Part shown: one piece after another, positions 37,357 through 47,381 of the stretch | Layout of the letters: every line of letters begins with the position of its first letter | Position numbering within the stretch: the first letter of the stretch is position 1 | NCBI RefSeq assembly: GCF_000149955.1 | Contig: NC_030986.1 | Coordinates: 95,863 to 159,862 of the forward strand | Direction of reading: 5' to 3' | Length of the DNA stretch: 64,000 nucleotides | Source of the DNA: Fusarium oxysporum f. sp. lycopersici 4287 | Taxonomy: Eukaryota > Ascomycota > Sordariomycetes > Hypocreales > Nectriaceae | Made by a program: the position numbers and the translations under genes | The notes under the pieces: model-generated | What the model was told of the DNA's origin: nothing | What the model saw: the letters and a program-made list of their open reading frames with translations, nothing else | Databases searched by the model: none

Positions 37357-39135
37357 ATGGAAAGTGTTCAGCACTGTGTCACCGAATCGACACCGCTCCT
37401 ACAGCCCAACCTCAATTGCGACGTTCCAAACAGAAGCCCTCCTAAAAAGAACAGGGCCGATGAGTGGCGGGCGGCATGCCGGTGTCACTTTTCCCAGTGG
37501 TCAGCTCTGTATGTCTGCAGTCTTTTCATCCTGCTCGTCGACGTCCCCAACTTCCTAAGCGAAGTCCCAAAGCTGCGCATGCTTGAGCTTGGTCTATGCC
37601 GCGACTACTACGCTTCCACTGACCCAAGCATCATCGGCCACGATGGCTCCGTTCCCGAGCATCTTTGCAAGGTTCATGAGATTCAAAGCGCTCTTGCTAA
37701 GATGAGAGGTATTCTCGGCATGATTGAGGGTATCCCAGGTCTCATACTCGCTATTCCCTATGGCGTCCTGGCCGATAGTAAGGGCCGTCGCTTGGTCACG
37801 GGCCTTAGTTTATTGGGCTTTGTCCTGAGAGACATTTGGGCTTTTACTGTACTCTACTTTCATCAAATATTTCCTGTCCGTGCTGTCTATGCTGCACCGG
37901 CTTTCTTGGTGCTGGGAGGCGGATCTACCGTCATCAGTCCCATGATCATGGCCATCATTGCGGCTGCTATTCCGGAAGCATCACGGTATGTACACAACCC
38001 TCTCTTCTGCTCAAAGAACAGCATTCTTGGGTTTCTCTGAACTAGTCACTGATCTCCATCTCATAGGACACGGGCTTTTTTCTGGGTACAAGTTGTCCTT
38101 CTCATAACTGAGCTAATTGCGCCACCACTCGGTGCAGTTCTCATGAAGGCATTAGGACCGCATTTTGCTTTCCTCACAGCCGTCCCACTTGAAGCTCTAG
38201 CATTCGTGGTTTTGGGCTTTATACCCAACACAAGGTCTTCTGACAACGTCCCAAGCGACGTAGAGGGCACGGAGGGAGACGAGAACCAATCAGCCAATGA
38301 CGAAACAACTAATCAAAATTCGTCAAAGGTCAAGATTCTACGGACTCTATCACATCTTTCGGACAACATCCGACACGGTGTTCATACTTTAGGCAGTCAT
38401 AAGAGTCTCCTAGTCGGCCTCCTAGCGCTGGTTGTTGCAAAGATGGCTCGACCCATGCTAGAACTGATCTTGCAATACATGTCTGTGAGATTTGGATGGC
38501 CGCTGGCCAAGGTGCGTATTCTTCATGACTAGGAAGCCAGCAAATGTCTCCCTTTTCCTCTCCTGCGATCACTAATACTGTGTTTTAGACGGCGTTCTTG
38601 CTCTCGATCCAAGCCGCAGGCCAGATTCTGCTCTTTGCTGTGGTCCTACCGCAAGTCAATGTTTGGCTCATCAACAGAATGAAGACATCTTCTGCTGCAA
38701 ATCTCGCACTGACTCGAGTGTCAATTCTCTTCCTTGTTGTTGGTTCACTCTGCATGGGCCTCGCCACTGCTGTTCCGGCGTTCATAATCGGTATGTACAG
38801 TGTCAGCGAGATCAGTCACATTCTGGGAAACTAACTGATCAATAGCCTTCTTTGGATACACGCTTGGCAATGGCTTTTCGTCCGCGTTGCGATCTCTCCT
38901 CACAACCATGGTACATCCAGATCATCTGTCACTCTTGTTCACTGCAATCGCCGTGTTCGAGGGTATCTCAACCATTGGCGCCTCGCCACTCCTCGGACTG
39001 TCGTTCTCAGTCGGCTTAGACATTGGGGGTATGGCTGTGAGCCTGCCGTTCTTTGTTGCTTCGGTTCTCTATGCCCTTGCTGCGGTGCTGCTTGTTAGTG
39101 GCATGTCTACGGAGTCTTGCCCGACTGAAGTGTAG
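37357..39135 (+). CDS. MFS transporter
   Basis: Four exons (37357-37985, 38067-38511, 38589-38790, 38846-39135) give 521 aa, all phases consistent. The N-terminus is cytoplasmic and ends before the first helix WSALYVCSLFILLVDVPNFL. The loop 2-3 motif A is YGVLADSKGRRLVTG, matching GxxxDxxGRR. A luminal Cys-containing loop lies between helices 1 and 2, and a central polar loop (SSDNVPSDVEGTEGDENQSA) separates the two halves. The last exon carries TM11-12 (GMAVSLPFFVASVLYALAAV). It resembles fungal MFS proteins of unknown substrate. Its start is 681 bp from the divergent ABCC pump, so joint export or self-protection is a reasonable inference. No defects are seen. Confidence 0.85.
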
Positions 39136-39294
39136 CGTCGAATTTGGTCTTTATCCTCGTGAGGCTGCTAAGCGTGTATTTTACACGATTGACTAAATGG
39201 CGGATTTTTGGAGCTACAATAAATAGATATCCTAGGAAGATATGTCAAGTCAATACATAAAAAAACAATCAAGTCGTTCCTAGCTCGCCTCAGC

Positions 39295-39299
39295 AAAAA
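39295..39299 (-). terminator. Pol III terminator of tRNA-Thr
   Basis: A run of five T on the minus strand lies 11 nt beyond the mature 3' end of the tRNA, the normal RNA polymerase III stop signal. Confidence 0.6.
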
Positions 39300-39310
39300 C
39301 AATGCCGTTT

Positions 39311-39392
39311 GCCCCGTACTGGAATCGAACCAGTGATCTTATCATGTCGTGTCTATTACTAGTGATACGCTTTACCACTGAGCCAACGGGGC
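39311..39392 (-). tRNA. tRNA-Thr (anticodon AGU), intron-containing
   Basis: 82-nt cloverleaf on the minus strand. The acceptor arm pairs GCCCCGU with ACGGGGC. The anticodon stem UAUCA/UGAUA encloses CUAGUAA plus an 11-nt intron after position 37, giving anticodon AGU. The T arm is ACUGG-UUCGAUU-CCAGU. The B box GGTTCGATTCC is perfect. CCA is not encoded, as expected in eukaryotes. Confidence 0.88.
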
Positions 39393-39914
39393 TTGAAGGG
39401 ATTGACATGCTCGGCACGACAACGTGAATCATTGAGCGACTCCATTTGTGCAGTTGGGGAGACCAGCATCATCGCTTCGCGGACTTGGACGTCCAGGCTG
39501 TCACGAGGAAATGGACTAGCCGCTCTGGAATACGGGGAAGCATTACACTTTGGCGCAGAATGTAACCTCGGTTACCTATCACGCAGATCCTGGTGGCAAC
39601 CCGTCTCCCCGCCAAGATAACATGCCCAAATCTGGAAATGATTGACACCAGATTTAGCAATAATTTTCTCTCCATCTCAGCGCTGTAGTCATCTTAGTCA
39701 CGGCCTGTTTCAACGACCGAACTACACATGGTTTTTCCAAATGCTATCCCGTCGGTCCAAAACATGAACCCTGATTACAGCAGCTGCGTGAGTGCGTAAG
39801 ATGACTGTGCAGCATCCAGCCTGTATCACCATGTCCAGAAATGATCTTCATCTACTGAACTGTCCAACACGAGGGCACCTACATGGTTGAGTCAAGAGGC
39901 AGTATGGACGCAAC

Positions 39915-39920
39915 TATAAA
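39915..39920 (+). promoter_or_regulatory. TATA box of the HGIC-repeat gene
   Basis: TATAAA lies 109 bp before the chosen ATG at 40029, followed by a CT- and CAA-rich leader typical of well expressed fungal genes. It supports the downstream ATG. Confidence 0.5.
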
Positions 39921-40028
39921 GACGATAGAAAGGACCAAGCACCTTAGCAACTCAAACAACATTCAATCTCTCAAGCTTCTCTCTTCTTGAACAAGACACA
40001 CTACAATTTCTCAATTCTCATTTACAAC

Positions 40029-41375
40029 ATGGCAGCTGCAGCAGTCCAGACTTACACTCCCGCGTCATACGACCACCGCGCCGTTGATGCCATGACTGAC
40101 GTCGACGTGGCCGCCCAGCGACTCCAGGAGCTCAATGGCCTGGATCACATGAAGTCCTGCATCAGAGATGTCTTCATGAAGCACGGCGTCGACAAAGTAT
40201 TCGGCGTTGGTCTTCTCCACCGACACTACGACGTTGCCCCCAACGAGAAGATCATCGAGCTTGGCCCAGTCTCATCACCCTGGGTTGTAGGTGATGACGA
40301 AGTCGTGACTGGCGGTTCAGTCCTCCCTCACACCTGGCGCGTCTTCGATGGCGAGCTTAAGCCCACGGAGTTCAAGTTCGTGCCACAGCGTGATCTCTCA
40401 AACGTCGACCGGCCCGTCTTCCCAGCGGCCTTTGTCAAAGAGCTTATCGGCGTGCTGCAAGAGACAGGCCTCGATGAGGTTCTGGGCGTTAGCCTGTATG
40501 AAGCCGGCGACCCTGATAACGAGACCATGGAGGTGACATATGGCCGCAGCAGCATCGTCATTCCTTCTACAGGTCTTATCGGCTCCAAGGTTATTGGTCC
40601 ACAGGGCTTCGACGCATTCCAAGCCGCCTGGACTTTCAGCAAGAAGGAGGGCGAGGACGTTGTTGCTCACCATGGCATCTGCGCTGCAATGGGTGTCGAT
40701 GATGGTGTCACAGCTCGCCATGGAATCTGTGCGGCCAAAGCGGAGAGTGGAGTCGAGGCTCGACATGGAATCTGTGCCGTAAAGGCTGCCGATGATGGGG
40801 TTACCGCTCGCCATGGTATCTGCGCAGCCAAGATGAACGACGGCGTCAAAGCACTACACGGTATCTGTGCAGCTAAAGCTGAGAACGGCTTCGAGGCTCG
40901 TCACGGTATTTGCGCAGCAAAGGCCAGTGATGGTGTTAACTCTCGTCATGGTATCTGTGCTGCCAAATCTGCTGAGGATGGTTTGAAGGCTCACCATGGT
41001 ATCTGCGCAGCAAAGGCCGACGATGGTTTCACGGCACGCCACGGCATCTGTGCTGCTAAAGCTTCCGAGGATGGCATCAACGCTCGCCACGGTATTTGCG
41101 CCGCTAAGGCCGCTGACGAAGGAATGACTGCTCGTCATGGCATCTGCGCTGCAAAAGCTGCAGAAGGTATGAAGGCCTACCACGGTATCTGTGCTGCCAA
41201 GTCTATTGAAGACGGTGTCAAGGCTCACCACGGCATTTGCGCTGCCCGCACTGCTGAAGATGGCATTAAGGCCAAGCATGGAATTTGCGCTGCGAAGGCT
41301 GCCGACGAGGGTATGACTGCTCGCCACGGTATCTGCGCCGCACATCTTGCTAATGGGGATGGCATGAAGGTCTAA
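40029..41375 (+). CDS. HGIC-repeat protein: globular N-domain plus fifteen 15-16-residue repeats
   Basis: Single-exon gene of 448 aa starting at ACAACATGGC. No signal peptide or membrane segment is present, so it is predicted cytosolic. Residues 1-210 form a globular domain with LHRHYDVAPNEKIIEL, VLPHTWRVFDGELKPTEFKF and LDEVLGVSLYEAG, a pattern I associate with uncharacterised fungal proteins. From about residue 211 to the end come fifteen repeats with the nearly invariant core HGICAA, spaced by [KA][AS]x[DE]DG[VIMF]xA. Each repeat has one Cys and one or two His. There are no Lys-Arg kexin sites between units. Codons of the core differ between units while residues do not. Possible roles are metal or heme binding, redox-linked assembly, or an atypical multi-core peptide precursor; none is shown. 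The gene is convergent with the bZIP gene. Confidence 0.85.
   Translation: MAAAAVQTYTPASYDHRAVDAMTDVDVAAQRLQELNGLDHMKSCIRDVFMKHGVDKVFGVGLLHRHYDVAPNEKIIELGPVSSPWVVGDDEVVTGGSVLPHTWRVFDGELKPTEFKFVPQRDLSNVDRPVFPAAFVKELIGVLQETGLDEVLGVSLYEAGDPDNETMEVTYGRSSIVIPSTGLIGSKVIGPQGFDAFQAAWTFSKKEGEDVVAHHGICAAMGVDDGVTARHGICAAKAESGVEARHGICAVKAADDGVTARHGICAAKMNDGVKALHGICAAKAENGFEARHGICAAKASDGVNSRHGICAAKSAEDGLKAHHGICAAKADDGFTARHGICAAKASEDGINARHGICAAKAADEGMTARHGICAAKAAEGMKAYHGICAAKSIEDGVKAHHGICAARTAEDGIKAKHGICAAKAADEGMTARHGICAAHLANGDGMKV
40659..41372 (+). repeat. coding tandem repeat, 15 units of 45-48 bp
   Basis: Fifteen in-frame units, each encoding HGICAA or a one-residue variant (one HGICAV). Third codon positions vary widely (HGIC appears as catggcatctgc, catggaatctgt, cacggtatttgc). 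Unit lengths are always multiples of three. Confidence 0.95.
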
Positions 41376-41881
41376 GATGGTAGCTACACTATCTTGTTCT
41401 GTTGTCATACTGTATGACGGGGAGGAGCAAACCGAGTATACATGATCACTGCCTGCTTCAGAAGCACAAGCAGAAGGATAGTCTTTGGTAGAGCTTTCAT
41501 TAACTTTAAATATAAATATAAATATCAGTAAACTCTAGTGTCTATTTTTGATTTGCGTGAATTTTGTAATATTTATTTTGGTGGCTTGATGTATCTCGTG
41601 GACATATCATAAGCTTTAAATATCAGTCAATAACCCAGGCGCCAGTGACAGTCTTTTATGTACAAGATCTATAGACAAGGATCAAATAGGTGATGTTCAC
41701 TCTCAGATACCGGATTCATTATATCCTTTGGTCGGCAGCTACGTCTTTCTGATAGGATAAATAGTAATGTAGGAGCGCGTTAAAGGATGTTGGAGGGTTG
41801 CATTCCGAAAGCTCCAATAGGAACGTCCAAAGGTTTGGAAGCTGAATTCCGATTAACAATTTCATTAGCTGTAATTCTTCT
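41376..41881. other. convergent 3' flanks
   Basis: 506 bp between the stop of the HGIC-repeat gene and the stop of the bZIP gene. AT-rich; presumably holds both polyadenylation regions. No gene is seen. Confidence 0.5.
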
Positions 41882-43166
41882 TTAGACTCTGGAATCAAAG
41901 CGTGGACTCACCTGTGACAAGAGTTCACTCTTATGAGACGTAAGCTTAACCGCCGGCCTATTCATTTCATCCTCCTTCAGCCGCTGACGCTCTTCTAGAA
42001 CCATCAGCGCTCCGCTGTCAATGGCTCTCTGAAACTCAGCCCTGTAAAGGTGCTCGGCGGCTTTAAAGATCTCGGCTTGATAGATTTGGCTCTCGTGATG
42101 TGGCCAGGCCTCGGCGCTGACATCAATGGTCCGAAGGACAGAACCGAGGCCACGAATCCTGCTAACTCTCTGCATATCATGAGCTCGGGATACAACTTCA
42201 AATGGGCTGGTGTAATAGGTCGTTACGACTGAGTCGAAGTCGCGAAATCCGAGCGTCTTAGCGCAATCGACAATGTAGGCGATTTTGCGCTCCATGTTCC
42301 ATGAGCAAGGAGGAGTAGCTGGGTCATCAAGTTCTGCCGCGTCACTCATCGGGTGCAACGAAGACCTGCGACTCACATCAGGAACCGCGAGAATCTCGTT
42401 AATTTCGGTAGTTGGTGTCATCAAGAGAGAAGGTGTCGGTGGTTCTATACCACGGCGAGCTGAGGTGTAGGTGAAACCTCTGTTAACGGAACTATCTTGA
42501 GCCAAGGCTGGAAGCAGAAGCCGCGAACATTAGCGATTGCCCAGCCTTCACAGAAAACGAACACCATCAGAATTTATAGACTATGCAACTCACTATCGCC
42601 TGTCAGGTTCCGAATTTGCAATGGTGAGATGGCTGCGGCGGGTAAAGGCGTTGTGATGTAGCCAAGTGGAGGCGAGACCTCAGACAACGAGCTATGTTCT
42701 TGGGCATTCCAAAAGCCTCCCAACTGACCGTTAGACTTTGTAAAGAGATTCTCGATGTGGTCGAGATGAGGTAATATGTGTTCCTCCGTTGAATTCGAAT
42801 ACGACGGTACTGCCATTGGTGTAGGGTGAGGTGTTATTTTTTGAACGATTGGTCGGTAGTTGAAATTCGCGTACTCCAGTTGCAACTCCAGTTCCTCGAT
42901 ACGTTTCTTGAGCTTTTGTCCTATTTTTTTATTACTCAATCATTTTATTCATACGTGGATTGACGAGAACATGGACGGATGAGAGCGATGCTGTAAGGTT
43001 GACTCGGAAAAATTGGAGGGGACTGACTATGCTTTCTTTGGGCGATGCGGTTCTGTGCTTTTCGTCTATCTATAGTCTCCGTCAGAAGCTGCATTGGGAC
43101 ATTGCTGTCATCTGCATCCGATAACGTTTGTTCGGAAAGACCTGACTGTGATCCAAGAACCGACAT
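41882..43166 (-). CDS. bZIP transcription factor
   Basis: Three exons (43166-43028, 42920-42594, 42507-41882) give 363 aa. The basic region RRKAQNRIAQRKH is completed across intron 1 and continues into RQKLKKRIEELELQLEY, a short leucine-zipper start. This is the fungal NxxAQRxxR variant of the bZIP contact motif. The middle is Pro/Ser-rich. The C-terminal domain is conserved-looking (WNMERKIAYIVDCAKTLGF, SVVTTYYTSPFEVVSRAHDM, AAEHLYRAEFQRAIDSGALM), as in fungal regulators with a DUF3425-like partner region. An ATG at 43166 is preferred because upstream in-frame codons lack another ATG. Targets are unknown; the HGIC-repeat gene and transporters lie next door. Confidence 0.85.
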
Positions 43167-43860
43167 GTTGATGTCGACTATGTTAGTCGTCAATTTGTAG
43201 GTATAGAATTCGTCGGCCTAGACTGATTGCCGAGTCACCACTTTCGCCCAGCGACTTTACTCTCAATTTGAACCTAGCTGAACTGCTTACGGCTTCCAAT
43301 CCAGATACAAGATCAGGTACTTATGATTGCCTCACCAAGAACGGCTCGCTGCTTACTGCATGGCTGACAAGCCGACGCGCCAACACTAATGCACGGGCCG
43401 TGCCTCGTCCAAAAGTTCCTTAGCCGCAGATTGGCCACTGTAGGAGCCGAGGCCAGTGCGAGATGTTACTTTGGCCAGGAAAATGCAGGGTAATGACACC
43501 ATACAAATCAAGATACCCTTGCAGTATCTCCACTTGTGACGTCCCTTCAGCCGTATAACCAGCCAAAAACTGCAAAAAGGAAGCAGTATGAACACTGTGG
43601 CGTACAAGGGTTCTCCACTGCTTGGAGGATTTATCGTACTTATGCATTGTTTTCGCGCCGTGCGGGAGCATGTTCCTTTAACTGCCACATTCCTAAATAG
43701 AAATCGGTTGTAGGTAGCTGAAACCTGGTCTTATCTCTCACTTTACGTCATCTGTTAGATCTATGCCGACGGATCAGGATAGGGTTGCTCAGAGACGGTT
43801 TCTGAGATCCCGAGTCGGTCGTGAGTAGCGAGCGTCTGTCTCAAAATTAATAGATTAGAG
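43167..43860. other. upstream region of the bZIP gene
   Basis: A 100-codon minus-strand stretch (43386-43688) has one hydrophobic segment but no ATG in context and no motif. I regard it as promoter-side chance coding. Confidence 0.4.
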
Positions 43861-44417
43861 CAAGCTACCAAGTTACAAGCGGCTATTAAGACTATTCAAT
43901 GAATTCGGGCAGGTGCTCACAGTACGTGAGAGTGTATATAAACAAGGCGTTATCTTATATATTAATATCTATTTAATTAATTATTTATGATACTTTTTAT
44001 ATTTTATGACCTCTTTTTTCTTTAATATAATACTTTTTATTATTTAATACTAGCTTAATATCTTATTTATATATTAAAGGTTTTAAAACTTACTGTTTAA
44101 TAAAATCACCTTATGTATAATTACCTTTATTATTTTAATATTTAACTTTATAGCTTTAAATATTAACTTAAAGGAGCTACTTATATATCTTTTAGTTTGC
44201 CTTTTAAGGTATCTAAATCAAGATTAGGCCTTATTTATAATCTTTAAGGTCTTTAATATCTAAAAGCTTAATAGGTTAATAGCCTCCTTAGCACGTATTA
44301 AAGTTTATAATAAGATATTAAGCTTTAAAATTATATTTTCTAAGTTAAAAAAAAGTAAATTTAACTTCTTTAAAACTTTTTTAAATATTACTTTTATAAA
44401 ACATAGCTTTAAATATA
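43861..44417. repeat. AT-rich RIP-like block
   Basis: Dense TpA sequence without coding capacity, directly upstream of the LTR-like block. Probably an old inactivated repeat. Confidence 0.55.
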
Positions 44418-44850
44418 TGTTATAATCCCCGCGCCTATGTCACGTGGCTCCCATATTTTCCTCTAATTACACTGATTACCTGCCCTGTAATGATCCTCTC
44501 CTACTGGATCACTTAGATCACTGCGCTCTAAGGATGGATCACCATGGATCACCTACGATGCCATTAGATCCAACACTAGGATCACATTCACTCTCTACTG
44601 AGCTATACGGCTACCCTTAGTATATAGAACACATTTATTAGCACTTTTATAGATCTTAGCTCGCCAACTATTAATATAACTTGTTTATATTAATCTAAGC
44701 CTACTACGCATTGAATCTACCATTAAGAGACGTGATACCTCGATAACGCTTAGTAATACGCCTTACGCAATCTGCTAATAATAAACCTAGCACGGCCTAG
44801 CTCAACACAGTTGGACCTAACCGTCACAGTAGAAGGGGCAATAAGAAAAA
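44418..44850 (+). repeat. solo-LTR-like sequence related to the 59 kb Gypsy element
   Basis: Starts TGTTATAATCCCCGCGCC and is far less AT-rich than its surroundings. Its second half (about 44630-44840) aligns by eye with 59120-59320: TATTAATC/TAAGCCTA, then CTACCATTAAGAG, CTTAGTAATACGCC, AATAAACCTA and CCTAACCGT occur in the same order and spacing in both. The 59 kb copy carries many extra C-to-T and G-to-A changes. No internal domain or clear target duplication is visible. The 3' border is uncertain; a terminal CA occurs at 44828 and later. Direction is set by the 59 kb element. Confidence 0.55.
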
Positions 44851-45932
44851 CCCACAGTTCCTCAAGATAGCTAAAAATAAGCCAAAGTAGGTTATCTTAT
44901 AACATCATGGCTCGTAGTCTAGAATAATAAAAACCAGGCATCTGGGGCAAATTGGGAATTCCTGGATAATTTTCGATGAACTCAAGCTTGTGAGTGATGG
45001 TCACACTAACCTTATCGTACTACAGCATCACGCACAAATCTAGACAAAGATACGGGTGACTTATGAACTTTCGAGTATTTCCGGCGCATGCGCAAATCTG
45101 GCCAATTGTTGTCCAACTTCGCTGCGTGTTCTCATTGCACATGCAGCGACGACGAAACTCTGCATCATTGTAACGTTTCCTCCTTAAGATATCGGAGCTC
45201 AAGTGTAGTCAGGCATGTCCCAGATCAGCGATCGAAAGGCACTCCCAATTTGATCTAGACGCCGATTAATTGCGGAAGACCAGCTAAAATGATATAAATA
45301 GTATAACAAAATAAATTATATTTATATTTAAAGTCTGTTAATAAGGGAGGGAGTAGTTAATATATAAAAGTATAACCTATATATAAATATAGCCTTGGTT
45401 ACTTTATATCTGGTAGGTATCTAGTAAGAGGCACTTTCTAATTATGTTTAATATATAATATAAATAAGTGAGGCTATCTGTTAAATAGCAGGTTACCCTG
45501 GCTTCTATATACTTTACCTCTAAAAGAGCGGCCTTATGTAGTTGTTTCAGAGGTAGTATTATAAGGCTGCCAAGTCGGTATCCCCCAGCCCAGTGTTAGC
45601 TCTTTAATAGATACTATAAATATTTATATTTAAAAATAATTATCTAATTATAGATTAAAAAAGCCTAAGCCTTGCTAAAGGTTATATTAAGAAACCAGTA
45701 ATATATAACTAGTTTTAAATAGCTTAATATTTATAATTTAGTATTAAAGCTACTCTAATTATAGTTAAAAGAGAGGTAAAATATAATACTCTTGGCCTAT
45801 TAATTATAAGTATTTATAACAAAAATAGGACTAGATAGTGCGTATTAATATAGTATAGGTTATAAATATGAGAAAACCTCCCTGTAGATCTTCCATACTG
45901 ACTTAAGCCGTAAATCTTTCCTTGCTCCTATA
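44851..45932. other. intergenic, AT-rich from 45280
   Basis: No gene is supported. 45280-45870 is strongly AT-rich and contains the 17-mer shared with the 7.8 kb MITE-like element (45415-45431). A hairpin of CGGCCTTAT and its near complement lies around 45528-45575. Confidence 0.45.
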
Positions 45933-46444
45933 ATGCAGCAATTTTTCATGCTGTTTAGTCTTCTCGGCATTGGTAAGCAGGAATCTTTGTCTGCACATAA
46001 GGTAAAATCTGATACACCATTCTAGGCCGGGTCCTGGCGTGTTCGCCCGGCTGGTATGGCACGGCACCATTTTGCGATGGAGAGTGCCCTACAGGCATGC
46101 GCCAGACGAGAAGCGACGATTGCGGTGACGGGCATTGCTGTGCAACTGGACACAAGGTTTACTGCGAATGCATCGACAACCCTGGCTGCGCAGCTTTCTG
46201 GAGTGGGACAGCGCCGTTCTGCGATCCAGAATCATGCCCTTCTGGATGGCACGAGGCAGGGAGAAGTGATTGGGGAGACGGTGGCTATTGTGTCTCTGGG
46301 AAGAAGAGACTCTGTGAGTGTAATGGCGGTGGTGGCCCCCCCTGTTCTCCGAAGCCGGCTGATGTGCATTGCGATGGCATTTTCTTGATTTGCAACAATG
46401 GTTGCTCGACTTTCGTTTGTGGAGGGTGCTTCGGATTTGGTTAA
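45933..46444 (+). CDS. cysteine-rich small secreted protein with duplicated module
   Basis: Two exons (45933-45972 and 46026-46444) give 152 aa. The first exon supplies the signal peptide (MQQFFMLFSLLGI), cut near VLA-C. The mature part has 20 Cys. It contains two related modules: GTAPFCDGECPTGM through YCEC (about 24-62) and GTAPFCDPESCPSG through LCEC (about 73-110). The second has lost three of the Cys present in the first. A third Cys-rich segment ends CSTFVCGGCFGFG. No KR site. This profile is typical of fungal effector candidates or antimicrobial-like proteins; I cannot assign a family. Donor GGTAAGC and acceptor TTCTAG bracket a 53-nt intron. It stands alone between AT-rich blocks. Confidence 0.75.
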
Positions 46445-47381
46445 TAACAAGCTCAGGATGCCAGATATTACTTTCGCAGTCTGTGTTTCGAATGTTCCCT
46501 ACAATGGAGTTAGTCACATAACTAGTCAAGATTGAGATAAGAATAGTATGCCGCAAATGTTACTTATTACCAATCTTCTTATTACTTAATATAGTCTTTA
46601 GCATATAATACACTTAAAACGCACAGTAACCCGAGACCTCCTAGTAAGCCGGAAAACACCCTCCTAAGTAACTAAGGACTTTCTTATAGCATATAATTAA
46701 AATAATAATTAACCGTAATATTAATAGAATATTTTACTAGCATCTAAGTCCTTAGTCCGACAATATACGGAGATATCCCTTATTTAACTGAAAGCAGCTA
46801 GGGTCAGGCTATAAATAATAGTTTCCTTAAATATGAGTCGAGAGCCCGGCAAACAATTAGAATGGGCTATATACAGGTTATCTTTCTCCGAAATTGTACG
46901 GAGTTCAGCTGCACCCATGTTTGTTTCTAGATCCCATTCGCAGATATTCTTAGACTCAATGCTCAGCCCCCTTTAGCAAACACAATTGGCCTTCAAACAT
47001 CCTAGAACGCCCGCTTTGTATCCTGGAGTAGAAATAGAATCCAAAATTACGCTTATCGATCCATAGTTGATTCCTTTACATCTAAACATAGCCAGACTCT
47101 GTAACCCTGTCTAGCCTGAGTCAGGGCCTGGAGTTCCAGCATAAATAAGCTCACAATATGCACAATGGAGGAAACTCGTTTCTGCGTTGTTTCTGTATTC
47201 CGAATTCTCAGACTGGAATCTATAAGTTGTCTTGCTAAAATTGTTTCTTTTCCTTCACCACCGAAACAGTGACTTCGACAAGAGAGTTAATTCAGGTTAG
47301 TCATCGAACAGCTCAGGTATCTATTCCTAGCCCTCCATTACTCCCCAGAATTTAATCTCTAATGCCATTCTGAGCACTACA
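46445..47381. other. intergenic
   Basis: AT-rich at first (46560-46830), then GC-normal promoter-like sequence before the repeat protein. No gene was recognised. Confidence 0.45.

Noticed and set aside
40659..41372. Regular short repeats resembling an array such as CRISPR
   Set aside because: Units are in frame, differ at synonymous sites, and have no unique spacers; this is a eukaryotic coding repeat.
40854..41408. 184-codon open stretch on the minus strand opposite the HGIC repeats
   Set aside because: It exists because the codon-periodic repeats leave the antisense frame free of stops; no ATG context or independent motif.
43386..43688. 100-codon minus-strand frame with a hydrophobic segment
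   Set aside because: No ATG in context, no homology clue, located in the bZIP promoter region.
46089..46556. Minus-strand frame overlapping the Cys-rich gene
   Set aside because: The plus-strand spliced product has a signal peptide and ordered Cys modules; the antisense has none.
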